Positions 22,451-31,195 of a stretch of 38,461 nucleotides of DNA are shown one piece after another. The position numbers and the translations under genes are program-made. The DNA comes from JACRCE01 sp038043305 (GTDB lineage Bacteria > Desulfobacterota > GWC2-55-46), in contig JBBTCG010000111.1 of the NCBI GenBank assembly GCA_038043305.1, forward strand, positions 1 to 38,461. The letters are read 5' to 3'. Under the pieces are notes generated by a model, which ran no database searches, was not told the origin of the DNA, and worked only from the letters and a program-made list of their open reading frames with translations. Positions within the stretch are counted from its first letter, which is position 1, and every line of letters starts with the position of its first letter.

Positions 22451-23752
22451 ATGAAAGATACGCATGACGTTCATATAATCGGCGGCGGTCTTGCCGGATG
22501 CGAGGCCGCTTGGCAGGTGGCGCGTCTCGGCGGCTCTTCGGTGATATACGAGATGAAGCCCAAGCGCTACTCGAAGGCGCACGGCATCCCCGGCCTTGCG
22601 GAGCTTGTGTGCAGCAACTCCTTGAAGTCAACGATGATTGAGAACGCATCAGGGCTTTTGAAGGAAGAGATGCGGCTCATGGGCTCGCTTGTGTTGGAGG
22701 CCGCTCGCGCCGTAAGCGTTCCGGCGGGCGCATCCCTTGCCGTTGACAGAGCGCTCTTCTCGTCTTATGTTACCAACGCCCTTGAAAAGGCGGGCGTCAG
22801 CGTAATAAGGGATGAGATAACGGAGATACCGGACGCAAGGCCGCTTATAATCGCAACCGGGCCGCTTACCTCCGACGCCTTTGCCTCGTCAATAAGCGCT
22901 TTTATCGGCTCCGAAGGACTGTATTTTTACGACGCTGTTGCGCCGATAGTATTGGCCGCCTCGATAGACATGGACAGGGCGTTCATGGCGTCGCGCTACG
23001 GCAAGGGTGATCCTGATTATCTGAACTGCCCTATGACCGAGCCCGAGTACCAAAGGTTTTTTGAGGCGCTAATCGCCGCCGATACGGTTACCCGGCGTGG
23101 ATTCGAAGAGGAGCGCTCTTTTCAGGCGTGTATGCCCATAGAGGCAATGGCTCAAAAAGGGCCAAAGACGCTGCTCTTCGGCCCTATGCGGCCGGTCGGG
23201 CTTGTTGACCCGGCTGCAGGTAAGCGTCCATTCGCCGTTGTGCAGCTCAGAAAGGAAAACGGCTTGGCAACGCTTTATAATATCGTTGGCTTTCAGACGC
23301 GCCTGACCTACAATGACCAGAAGGAAGTTTTCAGACTTATACCCGCGCTTGCCGACGCGGAGTTCGTTCGTCTTGGAAAGCTTCACAGGAATACCTATAT
23401 TGATTCGCCAAGGCTTCTTCTCAGGACACAGCAGCTTAAAGAGAATAAGTCCGTGTTTTTCGCGGGACAGATAACCGGAGTCGAGGGCTACTGCGAATCC
23501 GCCATGTCCGGCATATTCGCCGGTATCAACGCCTACAGGCTTTTCAAGGGGCAGCCTCTTGTGTCCCCGCCGGACCACACTATCTCAGGGGCGCTTTTGA
23601 AGTACATAAGCGATGAGGCAAATACGGTCTTCCAGCCCATGAACGCCAACATGGGGCTTCTCGGCGCGCAAGGGCGGAAGACCGATAAAACAGCGTTGGC
23701 GCTGAGGGCGTTAAAGATATTGGAGGAGTGGAGCAGCGGTCTTGGTTCATGA
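22451..23752 (+). CDS. trmFO: TrmFO, folate-dependent tRNA (uracil-54-C5)-methyltransferase
   Basis: A flavoprotein that makes ribothymidine at position 54 of tRNA using methylenetetrahydrofolate rather than SAM. The 433 residues carry the N-terminal FAD motif HIIGGGLAGCEAAWQ, the family stretch LAELVCSNSLKS with the conserved Cys, CPMTEPEY, the MRPVGL segment, and the C-terminal FAGQITGVEGYCESA. No Shine-Dalgarno is visible before the ATG at 22451, where the dispersed 18-bp repeat ends. The distribution of TrmFO (Firmicutes, delta-type proteobacteria, Nitrospirota and others, but not gammaproteobacteria) supports the suggested lineage. The M16 gene starts 29 bp after the stop. Confidence 0.96.
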   Translation: MKDTHDVHIIGGGLAGCEAAWQVARLGGSSVIYEMKPKRYSKAHGIPGLAELVCSNSLKSTMIENASGLLKEEMRLMGSLVLEAARAVSVPAGASLAVDRALFSSYVTNALEKAGVSVIRDEITEIPDARPLIIATGPLTSDAFASSISAFIGSEGLYFYDAVAPIVLAASIDMDRAFMASRYGKGDPDYLNCPMTEPEYQRFFEALIAADTVTRRGFEEERSFQACMPIEAMAQKGPKTLLFGPMRPVGLVDPAAGKRPFAVVQLRKENGLATLYNIVGFQTRLTYNDQKEVFRLIPALADAEFVRLGKLHRNTYIDSPRLLLRTQQLKENKSVFFAGQITGVEGYCESAMSGIFAGINAYRLFKGQPLVSPPDHTISGALLKYISDEANTVFQPMNANMGLLGAQGRKTDKTALALRALKILEEWSSGLGS

Positions 23753-23781
23753 GGCCGATTACAACGGGAGGGCGATTGGTA

Positions 23782-26448
23782 ATGATACGGCGTTTGAAGA
23801 TTCTGATTATCTGTCTGTTTGTTGTTTTTGTCGCGGCCACGAAGGGCTATTCATCGGGCGTCAGCACGGAGGCCTTTAAGACGAGACTCGACAACGGGCT
23901 TACCGTTGTAATTGAGGAGAATCGCTCGGCTCCTGCGGTTTCCATCCAGATGTGGGTCAGGGTCGGCGGGGCGGATGAGACGGACGATGAGTCCGGCATA
24001 TCCCACGTCTTCGAGCACATGCTCTTCAAGGGCACCCAAAAGAGAAAGACCGGGATGATTGCAAGCGAGATAGAGTCCGTGGGCGGCGACATCAACGCCT
24101 ACACCTCGTTCGACAACACGGTCTATCACCTTACGGTGCCGAGCCGCAGTTTTATGACCGGGCTTGACATAATCGCGGACGCGATACAGAATTCGGCCTT
24201 TGACAAGGACGAACTTGCAAAGGAACTTGAGGTGGTGCTTGAAGAGATACGCATGAACGAGGATGACCCCGGACGCGGTCTGTACAAGGCGCTGCTTTCA
24301 ACCGGCTATGCGGCGCATACCTACAAAAGGCCGGTAATAGGAACCGAGAAGACCGTTAAGGCCGTAACGAGACGCGATATGCTCAGGTTTTTCAAGACAT
24401 GGTACGTGCCGAACAACATGACGCTCGTCATCGCCGGGGACGTGGACAAACTCAAGGCGCTTGAGGAGGCAAAGCGGCTCTTCAAGGGATTTAAGAAGGC
24501 CAATGACCCTCATAAGAAGCGGCCAATCGAGCCTGAGCAGACGCGGATAAAGACGATAATCAAGAGTCAGGAGATAAAGCAGGCGCGCATGGGGCTTGCC
24601 TTTCACATACCGGACGTCAAGGCAAAGGATACTTATGCAATTGACGTGCTTGCCGCCATACTCGGCGGAGGGCGAGCTTCAAGGCTGTATAAGAGGCTCA
24701 AGGCCGACGAGGCGCTTGTCTACGACATATCGGCCTACCCCATGTCGCTCAAGGATCCCGGCATGTTTTTCATAACCGCCGCGCTGGATGCCAAAAACAT
24801 AAACGAGGCCGTAAAGGGGGTAATCGCGGAGATACAACGGGTTTCTTCAGGCGGCCTGTCGCAGGAGGAGCTTGAACGCGCCAGAATGAATTTAGAGTCC
24901 GAGTTCATTTACTCCCGCGAGACCATGGACGGCATTGCCGGAAAGCTCGGTTACGGGGAGACGCTCCTTAACGACATCGCTTACGACAAGCAGTACGTGC
25001 GGGAAATAAGGGATGTAACCGGAGATGACGTTCTCCGCGTCGCGGCCCGATACCTTGCCCCGTCAAAGGCCACGGTCGGCGTTATCATTCCTAAGACGGA
25101 CGCTGAGGCTTTAACCGTTGCCGGCCTTGAGGCCGCGGTAAATGAGGCGGCCTTAAGCGGTGCAACTCAGGCCAAGGCGGTTAAGGACGAGGTAACGAAG
25201 GTGCGCCTTGAGAACGGCATTACGCTTATCGTCAAGGAGGTTCACTCCAACCCGACGGTTGCTTTCTACGCCGCCTTCCCCGGCGGCTTGAGATACGAAA
25301 CTCAAATTACGAACGGCATCGGCAACTTCACCGCCGAGATGCTTATGCGCGGCACATCAAAGCGCACGAGGGATGAAGTTGCAAGGGAGATTGAAAGCCT
25401 TGCGGGCGGCGTTCACGGTTTTTCAGGCTGGAATTCCACCGGCGTGTCCGGCAAGTTTCTGTCCCGCCACTTTGAAAAGGGTCTTGAGATATTCTCGGAC
25501 GTGCTGATGAATCCGGCCTTCAAGGACGAGGAGACGGCAAAGCTCAAGACAGAGGTAATGGCCGCGATAAAACGTCAGGAGGACTATCTTCCGGGCTATA
25601 CCTTCAAGCTCCTCTATCGCGAGTTGTACAGGACGCATCCTTACGGTATGCCTGTGCTCGGTTCCCCTGAGACGGTCAATCCCTTTACCTACGACGCCTT
25701 GAAGAGACATCACGACTCCGTCTTTGTCCCGGAGAGGATGATACTTTCCATAGTCGGCGACGTTGACGCAGGATACGTCGTTGAAAAGGTAAAGGCCGCG
25801 TTCAATAAAAATGGATCTGAGCGTAAAGCAGTTGCTCTTGTCCCGCCGCAGTTGGATGCGCGCTTTTCTGGCGTCCGTTCGACAGGTGCGAATCTCCTGA
25901 AGGCGCAGACCCACGTCGGAATAGGTTTTCCCGGCGTAACAATCGGCCACGCTGACTCTTACGCCTTGAAGGTAATGACTGAAGTCCTTGCCGGGCAGGG
26001 CGGCAGGCTTTTCGTTGAACTGAGAGACAAACGGAGCCTTGCCTATGCCTTGAATGCATTTTCAAAAGAGGCGGCAGACCCAGGGGTATTTGCCGTATAT
26101 ATCGCAACCGCGCCGAATAAGAAGGACGAGGCAGTGGCTGGAATCCTCGGCCAGTTAAAGGTGTTGACCGAGACGGGAATCACCGACGAAGAGTTGAAAC
26201 GCGGCAAAGGTTCGATAATAGGAGGATACGAGATCGGCCTTCAGGAGGTCTCGGCGCAGGCCGCAGACATGACGACCAATGAACTATTCGGCCTTGGGTA
26301 CGGGTTCTCCAAGGAGTACCCTAAGAGGATAGAGGCAATAACCAAGGAAGACGTGTTGAGCGCGGCTCGCAAGTACCTGACGCTTGAGTCTTACGTCCTG
26401 TCAATTGTCGGGCCGGTTGAGGAGAACAGCGGAACGAAAAGGCCGTGA
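23782..26448 (+). CDS. two-domain M16 family zinc peptidase, exported
   Basis: An exported metallopeptidase of 888 residues made of two pitrilysin-type M16 halves. The ATG at 23782 gives a clear signal peptide (about residues 1-25, cut near YSSG); GGGAGGG lies upstream and an in-frame TTG at 23776 is the alternative. The first half has the inverted zinc site His75-Val-Phe-Glu78-His79 and the downstream glutamate helix (VLEEIRMNEDDPG). The second half begins near residue 460 (VRLENGITLIVKEVHSN) and has no HxxEH, as in non-catalytic second domains. Fused catalytic and non-catalytic halves replace the usual heterodimer. Substrates are probably periplasmic peptides. Confidence 0.92.
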   Translation: MIRRLKILIICLFVVFVAATKGYSSGVSTEAFKTRLDNGLTVVIEENRSAPAVSIQMWVRVGGADETDDESGISHVFEHMLFKGTQKRKTGMIASEIESVGGDINAYTSFDNTVYHLTVPSRSFMTGLDIIADAIQNSAFDKDELAKELEVVLEEIRMNEDDPGRGLYKALLSTGYAAHTYKRPVIGTEKTVKAVTRRDMLRFFKTWYVPNNMTLVIAGDVDKLKALEEAKRLFKGFKKANDPHKKRPIEPEQTRIKTIIKSQEIKQARMGLAFHIPDVKAKDTYAIDVLAAILGGGRASRLYKRLKADEALVYDISAYPMSLKDPGMFFITAALDAKNINEAVKGVIAEIQRVSSGGLSQEELERARMNLESEFIYSRETMDGIAGKLGYGETLLNDIAYDKQYVREIRDVTGDDVLRVAARYLAPSKATVGVIIPKTDAEALTVAGLEAAVNEAALSGATQAKAVKDEVTKVRLENGITLIVKEVHSNPTVAFYAAFPGGLRYETQITNGIGNFTAEMLMRGTSKRTRDEVAREIESLAGGVHGFSGWNSTGVSGKFLSRHFEKGLEIFSDVLMNPAFKDEETAKLKTEVMAAIKRQEDYLPGYTFKLLYRELYRTHPYGMPVLGSPETVNPFTYDALKRHHDSVFVPERMILSIVGDVDAGYVVEKVKAAFNKNGSERKAVALVPPQLDARFSGVRSTGANLLKAQTHVGIGFPGVTIGHADSYALKVMTEVLAGQGGRLFVELRDKRSLAYALNAFSKEAADPGVFAVYIATAPNKKDEAVAGILGQLKVLTETGITDEELKRGKGSIIGGYEIGLQEVSAQAADMTTNELFGLGYGFSKEYPKRIEAITKEDVLSAARKYLTLESYVLSIVGPVEENSGTKRP

Positions 26449-26482
26449 TGCGTAAAAGGCCGTGATGCGTGTACGTGATGCG
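26437..26482. repeat. 17-bp tandem repeat across the M16 stop codon
   Basis: AAAAGGCCGTGATGCGT occurs at 26437-26453 and again at 26454-26470, with a partial third unit CGTGATGCG at 26474-26482. The first unit contains the TGA stop of the peptidase gene. A decayed inverted version lies at about 26508-26532. The unit matches, inverted, the 18 bp before trmFO. Confidence 0.85.
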
Positions 26483-26541
26483 GTAATAGGGTTATCTTTT
26501 CGACGATTCACGCTCGACGCATAACGTATACGGCCTCTAAG

Positions 26542-26569
26542 TTGCAAATGTTCGGATACGGGCTATACT
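26542..26569 (+). promoter_or_regulatory. sigma70-type promoter of wrbA
   Basis: TTGCAA (26542-26547), a 16-bp spacer and TATACT (26564-26569) predict a start near 26576, giving a leader of about 38 nt before the wrbA ATG. Confidence 0.6.
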
Positions 26570-26613
26570 TCGTAGAACACTCTTGTTCAAAAACGCTTTT
26601 CAAGGAGCCTCAT

Positions 26614-27225
26614 ATGAAAGTAAACGTGATATTCTACAGTCTGTACGGCCATGTACACCAGATGGCCGAAGCAATTGCAAAGGGGGCGAGGGAGGTCAAG
26701 GGCGCTGATGTCAAGTTGTATCAAGTGCCTGAAACCTTGCCTGACGACATGATCGCAAAGTTGGGCGCGACTGAGGCCAAAAAACGGTTTGCCAATGTGC
26801 CAGTTGCCGGTCTCGATGAATTGAGCGGCGCTGACGCCGTAATATTCGGCGCTCCGACGCGCTTTGGGTCCGTGTGCGGACAGATGCGCTCTTATATGGA
26901 TTCCACAGGCTCTTTGTGGATGAAGGGGGCGCTCATCGGGAAGGTTGGGAGCGTCTTTACATCAACGGCCACTCAGCACGGGGGGCAGGAGTCAACCATA
27001 CTGAGTTTTCATACGACGCTTCTGCACCACGGCATGATAATAGTCGGGATGCCTTACTCTGAGGCGCGTCAGATGACCATGTCTGAGATAAGCGGCGGAA
27101 GTCCTTACGGCGCAACCACCATTGCCGGAGGCGACGGTTCCCGCCAGCCGAGCCAAAATGAGCTTGAGATGGCGCGCTTCCAGGGCAAGCACGTTGCCGA
27201 AATAACAAGACGGCTCGTTGAATAA
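26614..27225 (+). CDS. wrbA: WrbA-type NAD(P)H:quinone oxidoreductase
   Basis: An FMN-dependent two-electron quinone reductase of the flavodoxin-like WrbA family, which limits one-electron quinone cycling. The ATG at 26614 (AAGGAG seven bases upstream) gives 203 residues, the normal length; an upstream in-frame start at 26542 lies inside the promoter. The phosphate-binding loop (YSLYGHVHQMAE, residues about 8-19), the family's long insert between strands, GAPTRFGSVCGQM and TSTATQHGGQE are all present. Cytoplasmic. Single-gene unit with its own promoter; repeat copy B follows 28 bp after the stop. Confidence 0.93.
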   Translation: MKVNVIFYSLYGHVHQMAEAIAKGAREVKGADVKLYQVPETLPDDMIAKLGATEAKKRFANVPVAGLDELSGADAVIFGAPTRFGSVCGQMRSYMDSTGSLWMKGALIGKVGSVFTSTATQHGGQESTILSFHTTLLHHGMIIVGMPYSEARQMTMSEISGGSPYGATTIAGGDGSRQPSQNELEMARFQGKHVAEITRRLVE

Positions 27226-27253
27226 CTGATAACCTTTTTTTCGAGAAAGGCGT

Positions 27254-27343
27254 GAGCCGCACGGGCAATATTAATATTCGTCAGCCTTGGTGTTTATTCC
27301 CTATTAAAGTTTTTTGGCCCACCTTTTTTTCAAAAAAGGTGGG
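27254..27343 (+). repeat. 90-bp dispersed repeat, copy B
   Basis: Copy B matches copy A at all but about seven positions and has the same length. The terminal hairpin is CCCACCTTTTTT (27318-27329), TC, and its complement (27332-27343). Relative to copy A, one stem pair changes from T-A to C-G. The 5' hairpin is weaker here (GAGCC instead of TTGCC). A hairpin-like CCTTTTTTTCGAGAAAGG precedes it at about 27233-27250. The -35 box of the next promoter starts at 27344, the base after the hairpin. Confidence 0.92.
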
Positions 27344-27372
27344 TTGACAAACCAGAAATAAACGGCAATAAT
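27344..27372 (+). promoter_or_regulatory. sigma70-type promoter abutting repeat copy B
   Basis: TTGACA (27344-27349), a 17-bp spacer and AATAAT (27367-27372) predict transcription from about 27379, 70 nt before the hydrolase start. The -35 box begins exactly where the repeat hairpin ends. Confidence 0.7.
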
Positions 27373-27449
27373 TTAATCAATCACGACATCCGACTTGTTA
27401 AACGCCAAGAGGTGAGAGCTTTGTGCATCATAAGTAAGAATGGCGAAGT

Positions 27450-28106
27450 ATGAGACTTTTAAGCAGCCCCGCTGATACGCTCATTCAAATTGACGCCGGT
27501 AACGGCATAAGGCTTGACGGCAGCCTGAACGTTCCTGATGGCGCTAAAGGCATAGTGTTGTTCGCGCATGGAAGCGGCTCCTCAAGGCACAGTCCGAGGA
27601 ATAATTTTGTAGCCGGGGTGCTTCGCTCATCGAACCTTGCCACCCTCCTTCTCGATCTCCTTACGGGAGACGAAGACATTGACTTTGAAGCGCGTTTTGA
27701 CATTGCTTTGCTTGCCGAGAGGCTCTGCACGGCAACGCGCTGGCTCATGGAAGATGACAGGACAAGGTCATTGAAGATAGGCTATTTCGGCGCGTCCACG
27801 GGAGCCGCCGCCGCGATAAACGCGGCGATTGACATGGAAGATACGATAGCCGCCATAGTGTCAAGGGGCGGCAGACCCGACCTTTCAGGAAGTAACCTTG
27901 ACATATTGAAGACGCCCATGCTGCTTATCGTGGGCGGCAGGGACGGTGTCGTACTTGATCTGAACAGGATGGCCTTTGCTAGGCTTTTATGCGAAAAAGA
28001 CCTTGTTATCGTGCCTGGAGCAACGCATCTTTTCGAAGAACCCGGCGCGCTTGAAGAGGTGGCAAAGCTGGCCGCGATATGGTTCAGGAATTATCTGGAT
28101 AAATAA
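27450..28106 (+). CDS. alpha/beta hydrolase (dienelactone hydrolase-like)
   Basis: A cytoplasmic alpha/beta-hydrolase of 218 residues. The catalytic triad is readable: nucleophile Ser116 in GASTGA, Asp165 in GGRDGV and His193 in GATHLF; the oxyanion-hole strand is LFAHGSGSS. This compact form resembles hydrolases often found beside or fused to phosphoribosyltransferases in stress-related clusters, but none is adjacent here. The substrate is unknown. The ribosome-binding site is weak (AAGAATGGCGAAG). Expression probably starts at the promoter next to repeat copy B. Confidence 0.88.
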   Translation: MRLLSSPADTLIQIDAGNGIRLDGSLNVPDGAKGIVLFAHGSGSSRHSPRNNFVAGVLRSSNLATLLLDLLTGDEDIDFEARFDIALLAERLCTATRWLMEDDRTRSLKIGYFGASTGAAAAINAAIDMEDTIAAIVSRGGRPDLSGSNLDILKTPMLLIVGGRDGVVLDLNRMAFARLLCEKDLVIVPGATHLFEEPGALEEVAKLAAIWFRNYLDK

Positions 28107-28132
28107 GGCAGGGGCACAAAGAACTTTTCTGG

Positions 28133-28156
28133 ATTCCCGATTGGAACATCGGGAAT
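28133..28156. repeat. TCGGGAAT palindrome after the hydrolase gene
   Basis: ATTCCCGAT (28133-28141) pairs perfectly with ATCGGGAAT (28148-28156). ACATCGGGAATG occurs a second time at 28172-28183. It lies 26 bp after the hydrolase stop; the lack of a T run argues against an ordinary intrinsic terminator. Confidence 0.65.
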
Positions 28157-28218
28157 GACAAGTAACATTTTACATCGGGAATGGTATCATTAAATATTCG
28201 TATGAACCGAATCGTCAA

Positions 28219-29190
28219 TTGAGGCGCTCTGCCGTCATATTTATAGTTTTCCTGACCGTTATAATGGCGTCAGGCGCTCTTGCGTATGAGTTTAACGGGC
28301 CGATAGAGGCGCGTAACGAGTTCCCCTTTTTTCTTGCCGTTTTCTCTCCATCTGCAGATTCCGCGAAGCCTCAGACATTGTTTACGACGAGCCTTACACA
28401 TTCGAGCGTATTTTTCATAAAGAGCGGCAAGGAGATCGCGCTTTGGTATGATATGGAGGTAACAGACCTTCGCTTCAGGTTAAAACGAGTAATCTTTAAT
28501 ACCGTCGAGCTTGACGTGGAACTGCCTTTTTATCTGTTCTCAAGCGGTTTTATGGATGGGCCGCTTGGTTCTTATCACGATGCCTTTGGTTTTAACGATT
28601 ACGGCAGGGGGAGACGACCGACCAATTCCTTTCTTTATGAGGTGAGAAAAAACGGCAAGTCAGTCGTTAATGGCGAGGATGGGAGGTTTAAGCAGGGAGA
28701 TCTAAGGTTGGCGATTAAAAATGCGTTCGTGGACAACCCTGACCTCACGCTATCTTTTAAGGCGGACATGGAACTGCCAACCGGGGACGCGAGGAGCGGA
28801 GCCGGTAACGGTAACATAGATACGGCGCTCTCTGCTCTTCTCGATGCGACGCTCGGTGAGAGGGTCAAGGTCTATCTTAACGCGGGCGTGGTCTTTCCCG
28901 GAGACTTATCCGGCCATGATACGATATATCTTAAAGATTATTTGTACGGCAACGGCGTAGTAGAGGCGCTTTATTCGGAAGAATTGAGCGTCCTTGCAGG
29001 CGTAATGATACAGGATTGGCCGTTTAATGACGAAGGCGACAAGGCGTTTAAGAGGTCGCCAATCGTCTTAAATCTCGGCGGGAGGTATTTGGCGAATAAG
29101 GGCGTATTCGAGCTTTCGCTCAGTGAAGACCTGAATACCACCGGCGCCCCGGACTTTTCCGTTGGTTTGGCATATAAGAGAAGATTCTGA
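28219..29190 (+). CDS. DUF3187 family protein, probable outer-membrane beta-barrel
   Basis: A 323-residue exported protein of the DUF3187 family. A signal peptide (about residues 1-22, ending ALA) is followed by beta-rich sequence with alternating hydrophobic residues and an aromatic C-terminus (KRRF), as expected for an outer-membrane barrel. Function unknown. The frame can only start at TTG (28219) to keep the signal, and no Shine-Dalgarno precedes it. An ATG at 28202 in another frame stops after six codons, so a one-base deletion or sequencing error at the start is possible. It is convergent with glgB, ten bases apart. Confidence 0.75.
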   Translation: MRRSAVIFIVFLTVIMASGALAYEFNGPIEARNEFPFFLAVFSPSADSAKPQTLFTTSLTHSSVFFIKSGKEIALWYDMEVTDLRFRLKRVIFNTVELDVELPFYLFSSGFMDGPLGSYHDAFGFNDYGRGRRPTNSFLYEVRKNGKSVVNGEDGRFKQGDLRLAIKNAFVDNPDLTLSFKADMELPTGDARSGAGNGNIDTALSALLDATLGERVKVYLNAGVVFPGDLSGHDTIYLKDYLYGNGVVEALYSEELSVLAGVMIQDWPFNDEGDKAFKRSPIVLNLGGRYLANKGVFELSLSEDLNTTGAPDFSVGLAYKRRF

Positions 29191-29200
29191 CTTTCCAAGC

Positions 29201-31126
29201 CTACCAGCTCTTCTTGAATATCACCGTTGAAAGAGGCGGCAGCGCAAGGCACAGGGAGAACGGTCTTTTATGCGAGCTGATTCCGTCGGCGTTTGCCCCT
29301 CCGGCGTTGCCTTTGCCGCTGCCGCCGTACTCATGGCCGTCGCTGTTAAGGAGTTCAGCCCACCAGCCCTCGGCGCTTACCCCGACCCTGTAATGCTCCC
29401 TGTAGACAGGCGTCAGGTTGCATACTACAAGGAGTATGTCGCCTGTTGAGCGTCCTTTTCTCAAGTAGCTTATCACGCCGTTTTCCCAGTCATGGAAGTC
29501 AACCCACTCAAAGCCGTCTTGCTCGAAGTCAAGCTCGTGGAGGGCGCTCTCTTTCCGGTACATGCCGTTTAAGTCCCTTACCCACTGCATCACGCCCTTG
29601 TGAAAGCCGAATTGGAGTACGTGCCACTCAAGCGACTCATCGTGCCCCCATTCGCGCACCTGTCCGAATTCAGAGCCCATGAAAAGGAGTTTTTTCCCCG
29701 GATGCGTGAACATGTATCCGTAAAGGAGCCTCAGGTTGGCAAATCTTTGCCATTCGTCCCCTGGCATTTTTCCAAGTATCGACCCTTTTCCGTGTGTAAC
29801 CTCGTCGTGCGAAAGCGGCAGTATGAAGTTCTCAGAGAAGGCGTACCAGATGCTGAACGTAAGCTGGTTGTGGTGGTATTTTCTGTAGAACGGGTCTCTG
29901 GAAAAATATTTGAGGGTGTCGTGCATCCAGCCCATGCTCCACTTCATGCCGAAGCCAAGGCCGCCGAGATAGGTCGGTTTGGATACCATTGGCCATGCGG
30001 TAGACTCCTCCGCAAAGGTCTGCACGTCCGGAAATTCGTGATAGACCGCCTCGTTCAATCTCTTCAGAAAACTTATTGCCTCTATGTTTTCCCTGCCGCC
30101 GTATTCGTTGGGTATCCATTCGTCCCATTTGCGCGAATAGTCGAGGTAGAGCATGGATGCAACCGCGTCAACGCGAAGCCCGTCTATGTGGAATTTGTCC
30201 AGCCAGAACAGCGCGCTGCTTATCAGGAAGGATTTTACCTCGTTCCTGCCGTAGTTGAATATCCAACTCTGCCAGTCCGGGTGAAAGCCCTTTCGCGTGT
30301 CCGCATGCTCAAAAAGGTGGGTGCCGTCAAAGTAGGCAAGCCCGTGCTCGTCTCCGGGAAAGTGGGAGGGAACCCAGTCGAGGATGACGCCGATGCCGTT
30401 TTGATGAAGGTGGTCTATAAGATACATGAAGTCCTGCGGCGTTCCGTACCTGCTCGTAGGCGCAAAGTAGCCCGTAACCTGATAGCCCCATGAGCCGTAG
30501 AAAGGATGCTCGGTTATCGGCAGCAGTTCCACGTGAGTAAAGCCCATGTATTTTACGTGCTCCACAAGGTGATGCGCCAATTCCCGGTAGTTAAGAGACC
30601 TGTTTCCTTCTTCGGGTACGCGCCTCCATGAGCCGAGATGCACCTCGTAGATGGAGATCGGCCCGTTGGTGGAGTTTTTATCGCGCCGCGAATGCATCCA
30701 TTCGGAGTCCTTCCACTCATAGTCGAGGCTCGTTACGATGGATGCCGTCTTTGGCGGGGTTTCATGGAAGAACCCGAACGGGTCTGTCTTGTTGACGCTG
30801 TAGCAATGGTATTTTGATTTTATGTGATATTTATAAAGCGTCCCGATGTCTACGCCGGGTATGAAGCCCTCCCAGATGCCTGACCAGTCATCGCGCACCT
30901 TTAGTGGATGCGTCGACGTGTCCCATCCGTTGAAGTCGCCTACGACCGATACGGCTTCTGCATTGGGCGCCCATACGGCAAAGTGGGCGCCTGTCCGTCC
31001 GTTCACCTCGCCTTGATGCGCCCCAAGCTTCTGATAGAGCTTGAAGTGATTCCCTTCCTTGAAAAAATATACGTCATGGTCCGTAATAAGGCTTGCCGCG
31101 TGGATTACGTCGTTATTGCCGCTCAT
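29201..31126 (-). CDS. glgB: 1,4-alpha-glucan branching enzyme
   Basis: Makes alpha-1,6 branches in glycogen. The 641-residue protein has an N-terminal CBM48 domain (FAVWAPNAEAVSVVGDFNGW) and a GH13 barrel with DWVPSHFP (region I), GLRVDAVASMLYLDYSR (catalytic Asp), AEESTAWP (catalytic Glu) and LPLSHDEVTHGKGS (region IV), then a short C-terminal domain. I prefer the ATG at 31126, preceded by GGAG; in-frame starts at 31141 (ATG) and 31147 (TTG) would add five or seven residues. No other glycogen gene is in the window, so it stands alone. Its promoter on the minus strand faces repeat copy C. Confidence 0.96.
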   Translation of the reverse strand: MSGNNDVIHAASLITDHDVYFFKEGNHFKLYQKLGAHQGEVNGRTGAHFAVWAPNAEAVSVVGDFNGWDTSTHPLKVRDDWSGIWEGFIPGVDIGTLYKYHIKSKYHCYSVNKTDPFGFFHETPPKTASIVTSLDYEWKDSEWMHSRRDKNSTNGPISIYEVHLGSWRRVPEEGNRSLNYRELAHHLVEHVKYMGFTHVELLPITEHPFYGSWGYQVTGYFAPTSRYGTPQDFMYLIDHLHQNGIGVILDWVPSHFPGDEHGLAYFDGTHLFEHADTRKGFHPDWQSWIFNYGRNEVKSFLISSALFWLDKFHIDGLRVDAVASMLYLDYSRKWDEWIPNEYGGRENIEAISFLKRLNEAVYHEFPDVQTFAEESTAWPMVSKPTYLGGLGFGMKWSMGWMHDTLKYFSRDPFYRKYHHNQLTFSIWYAFSENFILPLSHDEVTHGKGSILGKMPGDEWQRFANLRLLYGYMFTHPGKKLLFMGSEFGQVREWGHDESLEWHVLQFGFHKGVMQWVRDLNGMYRKESALHELDFEQDGFEWVDFHDWENGVISYLRKGRSTGDILLVVCNLTPVYREHYRVGVSAEGWWAELLNSDGHEYGGSGKGNAGGANADGISSHKRPFSLCLALPPLSTVIFKKSW

Positions 31127-31161
31127 TGAAAGGTTCTCCATTTGCAACGGAAGTATTACCC

Positions 31162-31190
31162 ATTATCGTCTTAAACCGGGTTCTTTTCAA
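31162..31190 (-). promoter_or_regulatory. sigma70-type promoter of glgB
   Basis: On the minus strand TTGAAA (31190-31185), a 17-bp spacer and GATAAT (31167-31162) place a start near 31155. It lies five bases from the left end of repeat copy C. Confidence 0.65.
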
Positions 31191-31195
31191 GTCTT

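Noticed and set aside
29600..30493. 297-codon plus-strand open frame inside glgB
   Set aside because: It is the shadow of the glgB reading frame in G+C-rich codons; all GH13 motifs are on the minus strand.
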